A stretch of 64,000 nt of DNA from Rhynchopus sp. YZ270_cl-10 (GCA_964035575.1 OZ037887.1:682001-746000); one strand, 5' to 3'. Positions 1 through 12,119 are shown, numbered from the stretch's first letter. Numbers and translations are program-made. The notes: a model not told the origin generated them from the sequence alone.

Positions 1-2131
1 TTTTTTTTCCTTCTCGTTTTAAAGTTTTTTTTTTAAGAGATGGCGTGGCTGCCAAAAAAAACTGTGTAGTCAGTGTCACGCCTACCTCGGTAGGTTACAG
101 TGAAAAAAAAGAAAAAAATATGACTGAGCTAAACGAGATGGCTTGCGTTCATTCTTCTTTTGTATATTCGGTGCTTGCGCTCCCAGAGGCGTTTTTGCAC
201 TATCAAATTTCACTTTTTCTTTCCCCCGAAAAGATGGCTATTGTAGACAATACTCATCTTTCAAACCACTCTTTTTTTCCCGTTCTGAGCGATGTATCCC
301 GTATCTTCTTCTGGTGTTAACCAGATCGCGGTACTGTGGAAAATGGCAACTTTAGCTTTTTTTTTTTTTGTGCATCCATTTAGGATATAAGCACTGAAAA
401 GGAAAAAAACGCTCAGACATTGTCTCCGCTGGGAGGTTGCAGCTTACCATTTCCCCGTCGTGGGCTGTGCCTCTACAGTTTGATAACCCGAGATTTAGTG
501 CCTGCTTCCGAGGCGGTTTGCACTTTTCAACCACTATTTTTTTTCTCCTCCAACTACCTGCGTCTGCCTATCAGAGGGTGGCATGTTGCAGAGCATTTTT
601 TTCCATTATTTTTCTTTTTCTTTTTTCCACCCCTCCTTCCTCCCTGAGAATGCTGCTGTGGGCTGAGGAACGCAGCTTATCTTGTATAAAACGAAAAAAA
701 GGTTTTATTTTCTCTCTTCTTTCTCTGCTCACCCTTTTTTTTGGCGTCGGGTGTTCAATACCCGGGCTGGGGGGTGTCATCTTTTTCTTTTTAGATTCCA
801 GATGGTGTGCACGAGGCATATTTCATCTTGTTTTTTTTTTGTTCCCCCTTCTCCCCCTGAGTCATTTTAGAGTAGGGGGCAGGGCCCTAGGGGCAGGAAA
901 CTATTTTGTTTTTATTTTTAGGTTTTGTGCAGCATTTTTTGATTGTAGTGAGGTGACAGCTATACCAAAAAACAAATCTTAGTAAAGACTGTCTGAATGA
1001 CGGCTACACTGGATGGACAAAAAAAATTTAAAAAAAAAAATCCTCCTCATTTTTTTTTTATATCCTGCGTGTCTCTTCCCCGCATATTGGTTTAGGTACG
1101 CTGTCACGAGAGGGCTTTTGTATTTCAAGTCAACTTTATTTATTTATTTTTTTTTTTTTTTTTTTGTAAATATCGCCCCCTGCCCCCATGCCCCATCTCT
1201 CTCTCTCTCTCTCTCTCTCTGCCTCTTCTCCATCCCTGTTCCTCCTGTTCGTTTGCGGTGTTTTTTTTTTGGAAAAAAATGTTTTTTTGCTGGATTTGAA
1301 ATTGTAGTTCGAAAGAGAAGTCAGATAACAATAAAATCTTGGAAAAAAAAAGGGTTGAAGTGGAAAGCAGAAATGAGAGAAAAAGAACGGGTGGGTTTTT
1401 GTCCGGCATGTGCATTCTTGTGGATCTTGGCAACCTATGCTTTATTCCCTAAACGCCTCTGGTCACAGCTTTCTGTTTTTCTTCTTCTCTTCTTCTTCCA
1501 AATATACGAAAATATTGGATGTATCTGTATTGAGCGTCCTTGTACGTTCTTTATTGATAGCGAATGTGATCAAAGGTGAGCAAAGAGAGGATTATGTTCT
1601 CATAAAACTTTTCTTGTCTTCTGATTTTAACAGAAAAATGACAACTGATCTGCTTTTCACAGAACCGTTTTCATCGGGATGACCGGCATCGTACAGTGGG
1701 TCAGTAGGAAGTGCCTGCATCAATAACTACCAGTTTACGTCGGGTAGGTACACTGTCACGAGAGGGCTTTGTATTTTGAATTCAAAATTATTTTTCATCA
1801 AAACAATGCAGCGGACTGGAAGCAGGGAACGGGGGTGGGGAGGGCAAAAAAGGGGGAGAAGGGAGGGTTCTTTTGGGGGAGAGGTGTAACTGCAAGCTAG
1901 AAGAAACCCCTAAAAAAACACGTTGTGGCGTACTTCTGTTCCCACACAGTGATTTTTTGGCGCGTACCCTTTTCTTTATCCTGAATTCTGTGATTTTTTT
2001 TTCCTCCTTTTATTACTCTTTGGTGAATATTGTATGGCATACAGCTTACTGTTAGGTATCGTTCTCCTTTTTCCCCCCCACAATATTTTTTCTGCATCCC
2101 CCCCGTTTCATTTTATTTTTCTAAAGGTGAG
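1..2131. other. Gene-free, T-rich repeat mosaic
   Basis: No open reading frame here has protein-like composition; those present are translations of T/A runs. The stretch holds fragments of the short dispersed families: a 'GGTACRCTGTCACGAGAGGG' tail at 1092-1140 and again at 1745-1780, a 'GTGCCTGCATCAATAACTACC' type fragment at about 1682-1732 (also at 63290-63340), and a degenerate hairpin-repeat copy near 1573-1610. A (CT)n run lies at about 1196-1220. Confidence 0.6.
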
Positions 2132-2134
2132 TAA

Positions 2135-2447
2135 GGGCTTAGTTATTTTTTTTTTTGGTACGCGTCCGCGCGCGCTCAAATTTTTGGAAATCCAAAAATA
2201 AAAAATAAAAAATAAAAAAAAATATGCCGGTGTGGTGTGCATGGAAAAGTATAAAAAAAGTTGGAAAATTTCAACAATTTTTTTTTTTCGAATATTTTTT
2301 TTCGAAATATTTTTTTTTGGGCACAACATTGATTTTGCAGGCCAAAACAAGTTATTTTTTTTTGGTATTTTATTTTTTTTTGCGCGCGCGCGCTCAAAAT
2401 TTGAGGGGGGTCCCGGACGCGTACCAAAAAAAAAAATAACTAAGCCC
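2135..2447. mobile_element. PIF/Harbinger (Tourist)-like MITE
   Basis: The two ends form a long perfect inverted repeat that starts GGGCTTAGTTA, runs through a T/A tract and continues into GGTACGCGTCC. Each end is flanked by TAA (2132-2134 and 2448-2450). A TAA/TTA target-site duplication with termini starting GGG is the known signature of PIF/Harbinger elements and their Tourist MITEs. The 313-bp interior is AT-rich, has GCGCGC blocks next to both arms and no transposase reading frame, so it is non-autonomous. The family call is inference; the inverted repeats and duplication are seen directly. Confidence 0.75.
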
Positions 2448-2450
2448 TAA

Positions 2451-5400
2451 TGGGGTTTGGGATACTCTTTTGTTTATAACGATTGTGATCAAGGTGACTG
2501 AGCACGAGATGCTTTAGGATCATCTTATAAACTTTTCTTTGTTTTAGATCTGTCAGAGGCACATTCATTCTTAGTTCAGGCTTAGGTTCTGCCCTGTGCA
2601 CTCGCCGTTACTAGGAGCCATCGCTGTTTGCTTTCTTTTCCTGCGCTGAGTGATAATATATTATGCTTAAGTTCAGCGCGTAGATCTGCAACCTGCTGAG
2701 GTCGTTAAGAAAAAGTCACGTTACACGTTTTTTTCTCTTTTGTTTTGTTGGATTTGATCCTCACTAGTGCATTTTTTACCCATGCCGCGACAAAACATAG
2801 GGGGTCCGACTCCAGCTCTTTTGGGTGGGACCCCCTAAACCCCCCCCGGGTTGGGGATTTTCCCCAGAACAAACACAGCCATTTGTGTGTTTTACGTTCT
2901 CTTCACGGGGCAGTTCTCAACCCCTTTTTCTTCAATTCTTTGAATATTCTTGACCCCCAATGCTGTTAGATAACGATCTTTTTTTTGTGATGAAATAACT
3001 AAAAGCACAGACGCCAACCTTCGTTTGTGTGAGTTTTTGGTACAATTTTTCGTTGGAGGCAGCATTCCCGATACTGTGGCATATTTTGTCCCTCACGAAG
3101 TACACATCCAACCAGGTTCTTTTAAAACGACGTACAGAATCTGATTGCACAAAAGGTTACCTGCCGTAAAAAGCGTGTAGAGGTTACAAAAGGAATGTCC
3201 TGTCTGTATGTGTCATATCACATAACGCAAAAAGCACGCACTGTAAACCTCATGCGTGAGGAAGCCTTGCGCTCCGGATAGCGTTTGGCATTCTCACTGC
3301 AGAAATGCAACAAATAAACACAACTTCTGCGTTCCGTATTGGGCTAAGAAGTACCGTGTTCAATTCCGTGCATTTCCGTTTACTCTGCACTGGCGAGCTG
3401 TTAGTCTTACCCAAAAAAAAAAAAAAAAAAAACACATTTTTTTTTTTGTTTCTTTTCCCTCTTCTTTTATCTATGAACGCGTTCTGGTCGGTATTTTCTT
3501 ATTTTTTTCTGTCTTCTTTTTTTTTCTGTCTCTTTTGTAAATTCCCACCCCCACTCTTTCACCATCTATTTCTCTACTTCTTTACTGTCTTTTACAAAGA
3601 AGGCACACCTTTGACATAGTGACGGGAGTGAAACCCGAACAGTGTAGATGTGTAGACTGCGTGGCAGCTACACTAATCCAACAAATTAACAAAAAGAACT
3701 TTTTTGGACAGTGGAGATTGCACACCTGTGGCAACACAACCGAGGCAACTACACTACTCCAATAGTTTATCAAAAAAAAATAAAAGTATTAGCAAAAGGT
3801 TTTTTCCCCCCTCTAGCCTCATGAGACTGGCGTTATGCAGCAGCAGTGCTGCATTTTTCTAATAAAAAAAAAATGATTAAGAGGACCATCGTTTCTTGTT
3901 CCTGAGAGAAATTACCCTCCCCGCCTGACACTTTTTCTCCAATTACCAATGGAGTTAAATTCGAAGGGAGAAAAACACACACAAAAAAAAATTTTTTTTT
4001 TTTCAAGAAAACTTGAAATATATGTGAACGAGAAAGTCCATACATTTTTCCTTCAAAGTTTCTTTCGTCCCATTTCTGGTTTTAATGTTGTTAGATTACA
4101 TTTCATGGATGGGGGTGCAACTAGATATTGTACGTAAATATGCTGGGATCGTAGTAATGTTGGAACTGCCAAACAATTGGGGGAAAGAGATTTCCCCAAC
4201 AGTCAACCAAAGTCCTAACATAATTTGTGTCACCTCATGAAATGAAGGAGGAAATAGAAACAACGCACTTTGAACACACTTTGCGGTTCTAGGGACGAAC
4301 CGCACTGCAGAGCCACTCCTCACCAAACAGGTCGAGGTGTGTGCGTTTCACCACAACCTCTCCCATGGGTTTTATCGTGTGATGAGTGTTAAGTTTCTAT
4401 TTCGTTCAGATGTTCTTCTATATTTTTCTTTTTAGACGACTTTTCAGCTTTCATTTAGTCGATGTAGTGATATTTGCCGAAATTCTACAAAAAAAGGGGG
4501 GGCAAGCTATTTCCATATTTTATGTTTTGATTTCCCCCACCTCCTACTGCATAGCGTACTCCTTCTATTTGCTCTCTTTTAAAGATCCTGGAAAGAAAAA
4601 AAAAATGTTGTTGCTATCTAGTTATAGTAGTCTATAATCAAACTGAAGTTTTTTTTTTTGGTTTCCTCCCCCTTTGTTTTTTTTTTTGTTGTCGAGGGGA
4701 AACTTGATGCGGTGCACTGTTCTGCTCCTCACTCTTCCCACCCCCGCGTCACTCCTGGCACTCTCTGGATAGGGGAAATGAAGCCGCCTGGCTCAGTATC
4801 CCTATTTTGCAGGAGCGGGGGGGGTCGTGTGTGTGGTGTGTACTGTGCACTGTGCACTGTGGTAGATATGTGAGTGTTTGAAATAGCATGTGTAGGGCAA
4901 TCGCTAAGAGAGAGGGGTAGGTATGTGTGTTTGATAACTATTAGGGGTAATTCTTGCGCAGGATATACCCCAAGGTGCCTGCGTTTGTATTGTCAGTCGT
5001 TGTGTCCTACCCCCTTGCGGGGCAAAGCACCCCAACCTGGTCATTTACCTCCACATGTGTTTGTTCGACCCATGTAGTACCCAGAATATGTTTCTAATAT
5101 CAACAGTAACGAACAAAGAATCAATAAGAAATGGAGAAAAAAAAAATTATTTCAGAATACACAACTTTGTGACGATTAACAATGCCAATGCGTTACCTTT
5201 TTTTTTTACCTCTGATTTTTATTTTGTATTTTGTTTTGTACTTACACCTCCATCCCGTTGAGTACGATGGTTGAAATGCCTGTACATATTTTTTGAGGTG
5301 TGTATCAATTGTATGTGCACGAGAGGCACATTTTCATCTTGCAAGTTTTCTCTTCCCTCCCTTTTTGTTGGTAACTACCATGCAGTGCAACGAGGCTAAG

Positions 5401-6675
5401 TCGGCCTGGCTGGGGCCGGATTTAAAAAAAATACTCAGATGTGGCTGAGGCGTACTCGGGAATACTTGTGCATCACAGCCACGCCAGATATATTTTCCAG
5501 TTAGGCCACTTTTTTCCAGGTCCTCCTATGCTATGATAATTGCATATGTTGAAATACTTTTTCCAGGCGTACTGGGCCTCACTGCATTGTATGACCTGCA
5601 ATGTGAGTCCTGGAAAAACAACAGTGAAAAATACTGTCTTGGCCGCACTAAACAGCAGATTATCGACAACAGGGTGGGTGGGAGTTTCTGTTCTTTTTTC
5701 GACCCATCTCATAGAACCCCCTTTTTTTTCATGTATTTTCTTAAAACACAGTTGGGAAAATGAAAGAATGCGATGGTCCCATTACCCCTCTCTACTGCCA
5801 TCCATTTTTATTTGCTATTATTCTGATGAGCAAGGTGACCAAGCATGCCAGTCTTAGCTATCACCAAAATCCCCCCCCCTTTTTTTTTTCTCTCTATTTT
5901 ATATTAGTTTCACAGTCCACAAAGCTATCCAAATTCTTGCACTATCCTTTTTAAAAGAAATTTTTTTTTTTTTATCTTTTAAATTTTGCTGCTTTGAAGC
6001 AATACACAAGTTTTTTTTTTTTAAAGATGGGATCATTTTTGTTGATCCCTATACCTATGCTTTCAATTTATTGGATGCATAATATTATGTTGAAATACTC
6101 TTTTTTTTTTTTTTTTTTGGTGTTTCTGCTCAAGGGTATGTCGTCTAATTTTGTTTTTTCAACGGATAATTAGTCCCCGTGGTTGCTGTAGAGACAGGAT
6201 TGCCTCCAACTATCGCGCCCTCTCCCACACCCTTTTTTTGGAAACAAAAAAAAACAAAAATAAAGAAGAGAAAAAAAACTCCCCCCCTTCTCGCATCGGG
6301 AATTGCTCACCCTCGGGGGGGTGATTGTCGATACAACAGCAAAATATGAAAAAAAGGAACCAGAAAAGAAAAAGGGAAAAAAGAGAAGAGAAAACCATTC
6401 TTCAATCCACAAGGAAAAAAAAAAACTTAAAAAGTGGCAAAACCTCACTTTTTTTCAAAAAAAAAAAATACACCAAAAAAAAAAAAAAAGATTGGAAAAA
6501 AAAATAATAATAACGAAAGTAAGAAAAAAACGAAAACAAAAACACAAAAAAGAAGTCCAAAAAAAAATCCTCTTCTACCTTTATGAAATCATCCCATTTC
6601 CCTCTTCTCATTTTCTTTCTCCTCTATTCTTTTCCGTCAAATAGGGAGAATATACACAAAAAAAGGGGGGCAAAT
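2451..6675. other. Gene-free intergenic DNA
   Basis: No supported gene. Contents are homopolymer T/A tracts and repeat fragments: a 'CAGTGGAGATTGCACACCTGTGG' type unit followed by an ACTACACTACTCCAA segment at about 3709-3770 (related unit at 59133-59180), and a 'GTGCACGAGAGGCACA' unit at about 5313-5350. A weak minus-strand reading frame at 2932-3150 has protein-like residues but no start context or splice signals. Confidence 0.55.
2491..2539 (+). repeat. Hairpin repeat copy (CTAAGC/GCTTAG family)
   Basis: Starts AAGGTGACTGAGCACGAG and ends ATCTTATAAACTTTTC, with the stem degenerated on its right side (GCTTTAG). It lies 40 bp beyond the Harbinger-like element. Confidence 0.6.
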
Positions 6676-8139
6676 ATGTCAGTAGTACCGGAACGCCGTA
6701 CGATGTTACGGTTGAAGAAGAAGGAGGATGTTGTCGTGCGGAGTGGTGTGGAGGGGTGTGCGCCTGCTCGCCCACAGCAGGTCCCGGTGCCACGTGTCGC
6801 TTCCATAGAGGAGGTGGAGATCCTATCTTGTATTGGTGAAACGTTTTTCGCAGAAGTGTTCAAAGCGCGTGTCAAGGCAACTGGACATATCGTGGCCGTG
6901 AAGCGTCTTGATAAATTGAAACTGGCGCAGCAGAATGACAAGGTGCGTAACGCAACATCGAAGGCGTGGGATCTGGAGGCAGCCCTGCATGCAACCTTGC
7001 AACACCCTCTGATTGTCAAGTATGTGTTGCTTTTTCATATTTTTGATGAATCTTAGTTTGGCATTGCGAAAAACTCATCGAACATCAATCTTTGTTTCTT
7101 TCAAGGTGACTAAGCACGAGACAAAAATACAACAAAAAAGATTGATGAATAACCAATGTTCAAAACATTAAGTAATCTAATCAGACTAAGCACGAGGCTT
7201 AGGATCATCTTATAAACTTTTTATTTGTTTTTCAACCAAAAAACACACCCATCACACAAAACCACAACAGACTCCACTCGACGTTCTCAACAAACGAATA
7301 CAAATACTTTATTCTCGACTTCTGCGAATACGGTGACCTTGCGCAGTACATCGGATCAGCGCTGGGTAGCATGTCAGAGGCAGATATTTCTTATGTATGC
7401 CTCACGCCACTTTTTTTTTTTAAACTCAACCTCTTCCCTGCCCCTCTGTACGGGTTGGAAGTTGCCCCTTCTGTTTTGAGTTCCTACCCCATTTTTGTCG
7501 ATTTAGTCAGCCTTTTTTTTGATATCAACGTACAAATTTATTAACCCACAGTATGTGAAGCAAGCCGCACACTCTCTTGCATATCTGCACAAGCTGTCGC
7601 CCCCTGTCATCCACAGAGACATCAAGCTTGAGAACTGCCTCATCGACGCGAACAGGAACCTGCTTCTCAGCGACTTCGGGTCTGCAGGCCTGATTGTGAA
7701 GGACCTGCGTCGTGGCACGCTCTGCGGCACTTTGGACTACCTCACACCCGAATTCGTCAGCGGAAAGGGTATCACCGACAAAGCAGATGTCTGGGCTCTC
7801 GGAGTCATGGCGTTTGAGCTCCTGACCGGGAAGGCACCCTTTGCGGGCTACGAAGGCCAGAAAGAGACCTGCGAGGCAATTAAAGAGGTATGCCAGAGCG
7901 AGCCCACTAATTCGTTGCAGGAGTTGCCCACAACACCTTTCAACCCCCCCACCACAAAACAGGGCGAGGTGAACATCCCACAGACCTTCTCAGAGGAGTG
8001 CCGCTCCTTCCTCGAGATGACCCTCGAACGTGACGAGGCCACCCGCATGACAATGGAGCAATGCTGCACACACCCATTCCTCTCGAAGTACCACCCGAAC
8101 TTCGAAGGGGCGCCACCAAGACCGCCCCAAATGCCTTGA
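6676..8139 (+). CDS. Aurora-like serine/threonine protein kinase
   Basis: Three exons (6676-7019, 7271-7394, 7552-8139) give 351 residues. The kinase core is almost the whole protein: catalytic Lys76 (VAVK), alphaC Glu101, HRDIKLEN at 177-184, DFG at 197-199, and an activation loop RRGTLCGTLDYLTPE at 209-223. That loop and the following GKAPF segment are those of the Aurora family, where the Thr after Arg-Arg-X (Thr212 here) is the activating phosphosite; Aurora kinases act in mitosis and cilium disassembly. The start is the first ATG after a T-rich leader that begins the protein-like segment; an upstream in-frame ATG at 6583 would add only hydrophobic leader-derived residues. Oddity: the glycine loop reads IGETFFAEV and keeps only the first glycine. 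Intron 1 holds two hairpin-repeat copies. Orthology to Aurora rather than another AGC/CAMK-related kinase is likely but not proven. Confidence 0.9.
7103..7221 (+). repeat. Two hairpin-repeat copies inside kinase intron 1
   Basis: A truncated copy (AAGGTGACTAAGCACGAG, 7103-7120) and a fuller copy (GACTAAGCACGAGGCTTAGG to TATAAACTTTT, 7183-7221) sit in the same sense as the gene. Their presence shows the family is tolerated within introns. Confidence 0.65.
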
Positions 8140-8206
8140 AAAATTGAAAAAAAAAATTAAGGAAAAATATGGGCAAAAGGAAGCTGCTTTGTTAAAAAAT
8201 AACTAA

Positions 8207-8212
8207 AATAAA
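8207..8212 (+). terminator. Candidate poly(A) signal for the kinase gene
   Basis: AATAAA 68 nt after the stop codon, the usual distance for this eukaryotic hexamer. No other support. Confidence 0.35.
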
Positions 8213-8361
8213 CCCTTCAAGAGGGGAAAAAAACAATAAGAAAAAAATAATAACGATCCTAAAATATACCCGATTCAGTCGGCTCTCAATTATTTAGATT
8301 ATTTGGAAACAAGCGATTGTGTCATTTTTTTTCTTTCTTTTTATGTACACAACTCGCGTAC

Positions 8362-8478
8362 CCACCTGATTTTTACTCCGCGTAAAGGCCCGTACAGGCC
8401 CGTATAGGCCAAACCCCACCCATTTTTCCCAGCCTTTACGCGCTCTACGCGCCTATACGCGGGGTAAAAATCAGGTGG
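8362..8478. mobile_element. Foldback element, 117 bp
   Basis: Ends are inverted repeats (CCACCTGATTTTTAC then CCGCGTA) with one mismatch. The interior carries three degenerate direct repeats CGTAAAGGCC / CGTACAGGCC / CGTATAGGCC on the left and related GCG-rich units on the right. No target-site duplication longer than AC could be defined, so the class is not assigned. Confidence 0.6.
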
Positions 8479-8942
8479 ACCAGGGGTGTTTTTTTTTGTT
8501 TTTTCAGATGGTTGCGTACGCTCTAGGATGTAATCCATCTTTTAAGTTTTTCTTTTGCATTTTTTTTTCTCCTTCTTTTTTCTCAACGCGAAGCTGCTGC
8601 CAGCATCATACCCACACCCCTCTTCCCCCCACACCCCTCTTAGATTTTCCCCTTTACTGCCTACGAGCATTCTTATTAAGGTGCATCGCTACGGAAATTC
8701 TTCAATATTCTTCAGCGCGCACCATGGCACATTCATCGTTCATATTGACAGTGCAAACAATCCCTTCCCCTTATTGTTTTTTTGCTAAGCGGCGAAGGTG
8801 GCCAAGCTAAATGAAGGCTTAGGTTCATTTTCCCCTATGCCTCCGAGAGGTATTTGCACTTTTAACTACCATTTTTGACGTCCTACCCCTTGAAGTGTTC
8901 GCACTTTATCAAATCCACTTTTTTTTTGGTAGTCATGTTGGT

Positions 8943-9035
8943 CAGATGTACCACGAAATGGATGTAGGACTGCATGGTTGGCGTCCACCCCACGGTGCCG
9001 GTCAGTGTCACCAAGGTACACTGTTTCAAGCCAAA
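8943..9035 (+). repeat. GGATGTAGGACTGCATGG repeat copy
   Basis: Reads CAGATGTACCACGAAATGG, then the core, then a CCACCCC...GCCGGTCA spacer and GGTACACTGTTTCAAG end. The pattern of a conserved core, a variable C-rich spacer and a GGTACACTGT tail recurs in at least five other places in the window. Confidence 0.7.
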
Positions 9036-9298
9036 CTTTTTTTTGGGGGGAAAAAAAACGTTTTGCACAACGGAACACGTTCTGGGATCCTGCATACATC
9101 TGACAGCCATTGCATCGAACCTGCATTCCTCTCTTCCTCATCAATACTCCATCCCACCCCTTTGCCCCCGCATCTCTAGAGCTTAGAATAAAAAAAGTTT
9201 GGCATTTTTTTCCTCCTTTCCCCCGTTTCCTTCAGTTTTCACTTGATCATCTTCACCTATTTCCCATGAAGGAAAGGGCTCCCGTCGGTGCTCTATTA

Positions 9299-9709
9299 TC
9301 ATTGATCTGCCTGCAAGCTGTGCAAACTACGTAAACCCGAAACCAAAAATAAGTTGCTGACTTTCCGGATTAGACGAACGTGGGGGTAGAAGTAGAAGAT
9401 TGTTGCAAATGGCGAATGCGAAACACGGCGAAGGTTCTCCTCCTCGTCTTTGTGCGTATCAAAATGGCGCTTCCTGCTCTTCCTGAGTTGCGACATCTTT
9501 TGACTGTGGTATATCCCGTCCGCCATGTTCCTACTCACGGTACAAAGTCTACACAGCGCCCTGTACGTTGTGCACGCAGACTGCGTTTCCGGGTTGAACG
9601 TCTCTAGTCTCCCGCGTTTTCTATCTCGGTTTCCTGGCATTCCTCTTTTCCGTAGGGGGTCTTCGTCGTCGTAATCTCCACACAATATAACTTGACAATC
9701 GAAGAACAT
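9299..9709 (-). other. Coding-like minus-strand segment, unidentified
   Basis: An ATG-started frame of 136 residues, rich in Arg, Lys, Asp and Glu in its first hundred residues (for example RKRGMPGNRDRKRGRLETFN), in DNA of balanced composition that stands out from the T-rich surroundings. It would be divergent from the PPR gene, 300 bp away. No domain is recognised, no poly(A) hexamer follows and no intron is required. It may be a small gene, an exon, or an eroded transposon gene. Confidence 0.3.
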
Positions 9710-10008
9710 CAGCGATTGTCCATGATTGAAGCAAAGCGCCTTTGTGCTTGGGGTTCTGCAGGTTCCTTATTGTTAGGGACAGCATCGAGCGTGCCCTGCT
9801 TTGCTCCTTTCGTCATATTCTTTTCGGATGTGTCCGGGTACACCACGGGGAGGCAGGCGCTCACAGGTAGGCCCGTTTCATATTCTTGTGTTCTTGTGTT
9901 CGGAAAATACCGAGAAACTTTTTTTTTGGAGAAAACCTTTTTAATAGAACCCCCTGCTTTCCCCTTTCTAAAAACCACTCTCACAGACACAACAAAAGGG
10001 CTGATGAC

Positions 10009-11812
10009 ATGAAACGGGTGTTACTTCGTTGTGTTGGGAGGGATGTGGTCGCACATGGGGTGGGGGCGATTCAACACGTGCAAACCCGCCGCATGACAGA
10101 TGAGATGGCGTCATTGTGGCTGTCGAACCTGAAGCGTCCAGCTCTACGTGGTCGACGTGACACAGACCCGAGGGAAGCACAGTTTGCGGCAGAGGTACTG
10201 CGCCGCGAGATGAACGTGCTGGAGGAGGAGGGATGGGAGCTGGGTGTGCAGGCGTACACAACGGCCATCGCGATTGTGTCGAAGTACGGCGACATTGCGA
10301 CAGCGGAGGCGCTGTTCACGGAGCTCAAGGAGAAGGGTGTGGTGCCAAACGCAAAGATATACAACTCAATGCTGTTCGCGTACAACAACGCCCCCTCGTC
10401 GTCGTCGCAGGTGGAGGGCCGCAAGGCAGACAATGCAGCAAGATTCCTCGAGATTCTCCAGGAAATGAGCGAGAATGTTGACCACTCTGAGCGAGACGAG
10501 GCAACCTTCTTGGCAGGTATGAAACAACAAGGGGAAAACACTTATTCAATCATACAATGCATCCAAGCGCTGAAGAACTTCACCGTTGCTACACATCAGA
10601 ATATCCGGTGTAGAGCTGTTTGAACATCTTCTTAAGCTCTGTCCAAAGCACCAGACAGAATGACCCCCTCCCAGTCCTTCAAGCCCTTCACATTGGGCAT
10701 CCCGCTGTCAGTCACTCAAGATATTGTTCTTCTGTATCCCGTAGTCTGCGAAAGTAAGGGCGGGCTTTGCGATTCTGTGTTGTATGACACACCATCGTCG
10801 TTTTGTTTGAACACTACTTTCATAGTTCGAACAGTCGAAGCCGATCCCGAATGTGCGACCAGCGCTCTCGGTGATATCCTCTATGAACTTCACCTTGCTG
10901 TGTCCCTCATCTCGGGGCGGGTCTTCTTGGTGTTGGTTTTCACGTATTTCCGATAAAACATGTCCCTCTTTTTTTTGATTTTATTTTTTCAAACTGAACG
11001 CAGCCTTAACCGTGGCGTCAAACGTCACCTTCGTCGTGTCATAGCGTCGTGAATATACCACTAAGAAATAGCGGTCACAAATACCCATATCAGTTTGCAA
11101 TAGTTGACCCCCCTTTTTTTTCTCCTTCACAGTACTTCATGGGCTCTCAAAGCGGGGTACGCACACCGAGGTTCGCCAGGCATTTGATATGTTCAAGGCA
11201 CAGGGTGTTTCTATGTCGCTACAGATGTACAACGTGCTGCTCTCGAGTTGTCCTGGGCACACCGAGACCGAGCCCATTGTGGCCATGCTCCACGACGAAG
11301 GCTTTGTGCCTGACCGCTACACCATAGGGTCCATCTTCAAGGCCTGCGCGCGAGAGGCGGATACTACATCAGCCCGCGCCACCATGGTACGATACGGACC
11401 GGAGGTCGACATCTCTGTCAATGAATGGACCGGATATCTGACTGTCTTCAAGCAGGCTGGACGCTATGACGAGGCTGTCAAGGTGTGGGAGGACCTGGTC
11501 AAACAGATTACACCAAGCGCAGTGTCCTATGGTGTGATGGTGCGTATATGCGTCAACCACATACACAATGTGGGATCTGGAGGGGATGTGGACGATGCTG
11601 TGGAGCGTGCGCATGCTCTCTTTCAAGCAGCGTTGGATGCATCTGCTGTCGTGTCACCAGTGATAATAACAACAATGATGGAGCTCTGCAAGCTCCGTAA
11701 AGACGCTGCCTACGCAAAAAAACTCCGTGGGATCTCTAAAGGACTCAACCTCCCCCTCGCCGGTGTCTCCAAACGGTACTACGTCGAAGCGACAGGAGAG
11801 AGAATCGAATGA
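10009..11812 (+). CDS. Pentatricopeptide repeat (PPR) protein
   Basis: Two exons (10009-10516, 11133-11812) encode 395 residues. Helical-pair repeats are visible, for example the unit around AYTTAIAIVSKYGDIATAEALFTELKEKGVVPNA (split here only for display: residues about 84-117), LQMYNVLLSSCPGHTETEPI, and the final repeats before the C-terminal KRYYVEATGERIE. PPR proteins bind organellar RNA for processing, stability or translation. The N-terminus (MKRVLLRCVGRDVVAHG) is basic, lacks acidic residues for nine positions and could be a mitochondrial presequence. The start is the first ATG with protein-like context; upstream in-frame codons extend into T-rich leader. The intron (616 bp) is long for this window and carries antisense coding-like DNA. 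Family assignment is firm; target RNA is unknown. Confidence 0.88.
10708..11050 (-). other. Antisense coding-like DNA in PPR intron
   Basis: On the minus strand a continuous frame from about 10945 to 10708 reads as protein-like (includes FIEDITESAGRTFGIGF and ending NNILSD before a TGA), and just upstream a second short frame ends ATVKAAFSLKK. Codon third positions are mixed rather than T/A-rich as in other introns. It may be the remains of a gene or transposon in the intron. No domain is recognised. Confidence 0.3.
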
Positions 11813-11852
11813 AATAGAACTCAAAAAACTCCCAACTTTTAGGGATGGTTGC

Positions 11853-11858
11853 AATAAA
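11853..11858 (+). terminator. Candidate poly(A) signal for the PPR gene
   Basis: AATAAA 41 nt after the stop codon. Confidence 0.35.
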
Positions 11859-12119
11859 AAGGTCTGATGACTGAAAACGTTGGGCATTTAAAAAAAAAAA
11901 ACGCTATTCTCTCTAACCCAAAAATGCCAAAAAAAAACATGGTATAAAAAGGCCCTGATCTACCATTATGCGTGGCTCGATACAACAACCAAAAAGCTTC
12001 ATATTAGAACCTTTATTTGACCCAAGCTTCTCTCTCCACCCTCCACCCTCTACCCCCACATTATACACCCTTCAGCCTTTCTCCCTTTTCTTTTCGTTTC
12101 TTTTCTCCTTTTTTTCACA

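Larger units (their letters stand above)
8140..10008. other. Intergenic DNA between kinase and PPR genes
   Basis: Contains the 117-bp foldback, a degenerate hairpin repeat near 8795-8830, a 'GGATGTAGGACTGCATGG' repeat and a coding-like minus-strand segment described separately. The remainder is T-rich with no recognised signal. Confidence 0.5.

Noticed and set aside
2932-3150. Minus-strand 72-residue frame
   Set aside because: Protein-like in part but with no start context, splice signals or family; insufficient for a gene call.
6303-6644. Lys-rich 113-residue frame
   Set aside because: Translation of A-runs in the kinase leader region.
6583-6675. Upstream ATG for the kinase
   Set aside because: Adds 31 residues translated from T-rich leader; homology and composition begin at 6676.
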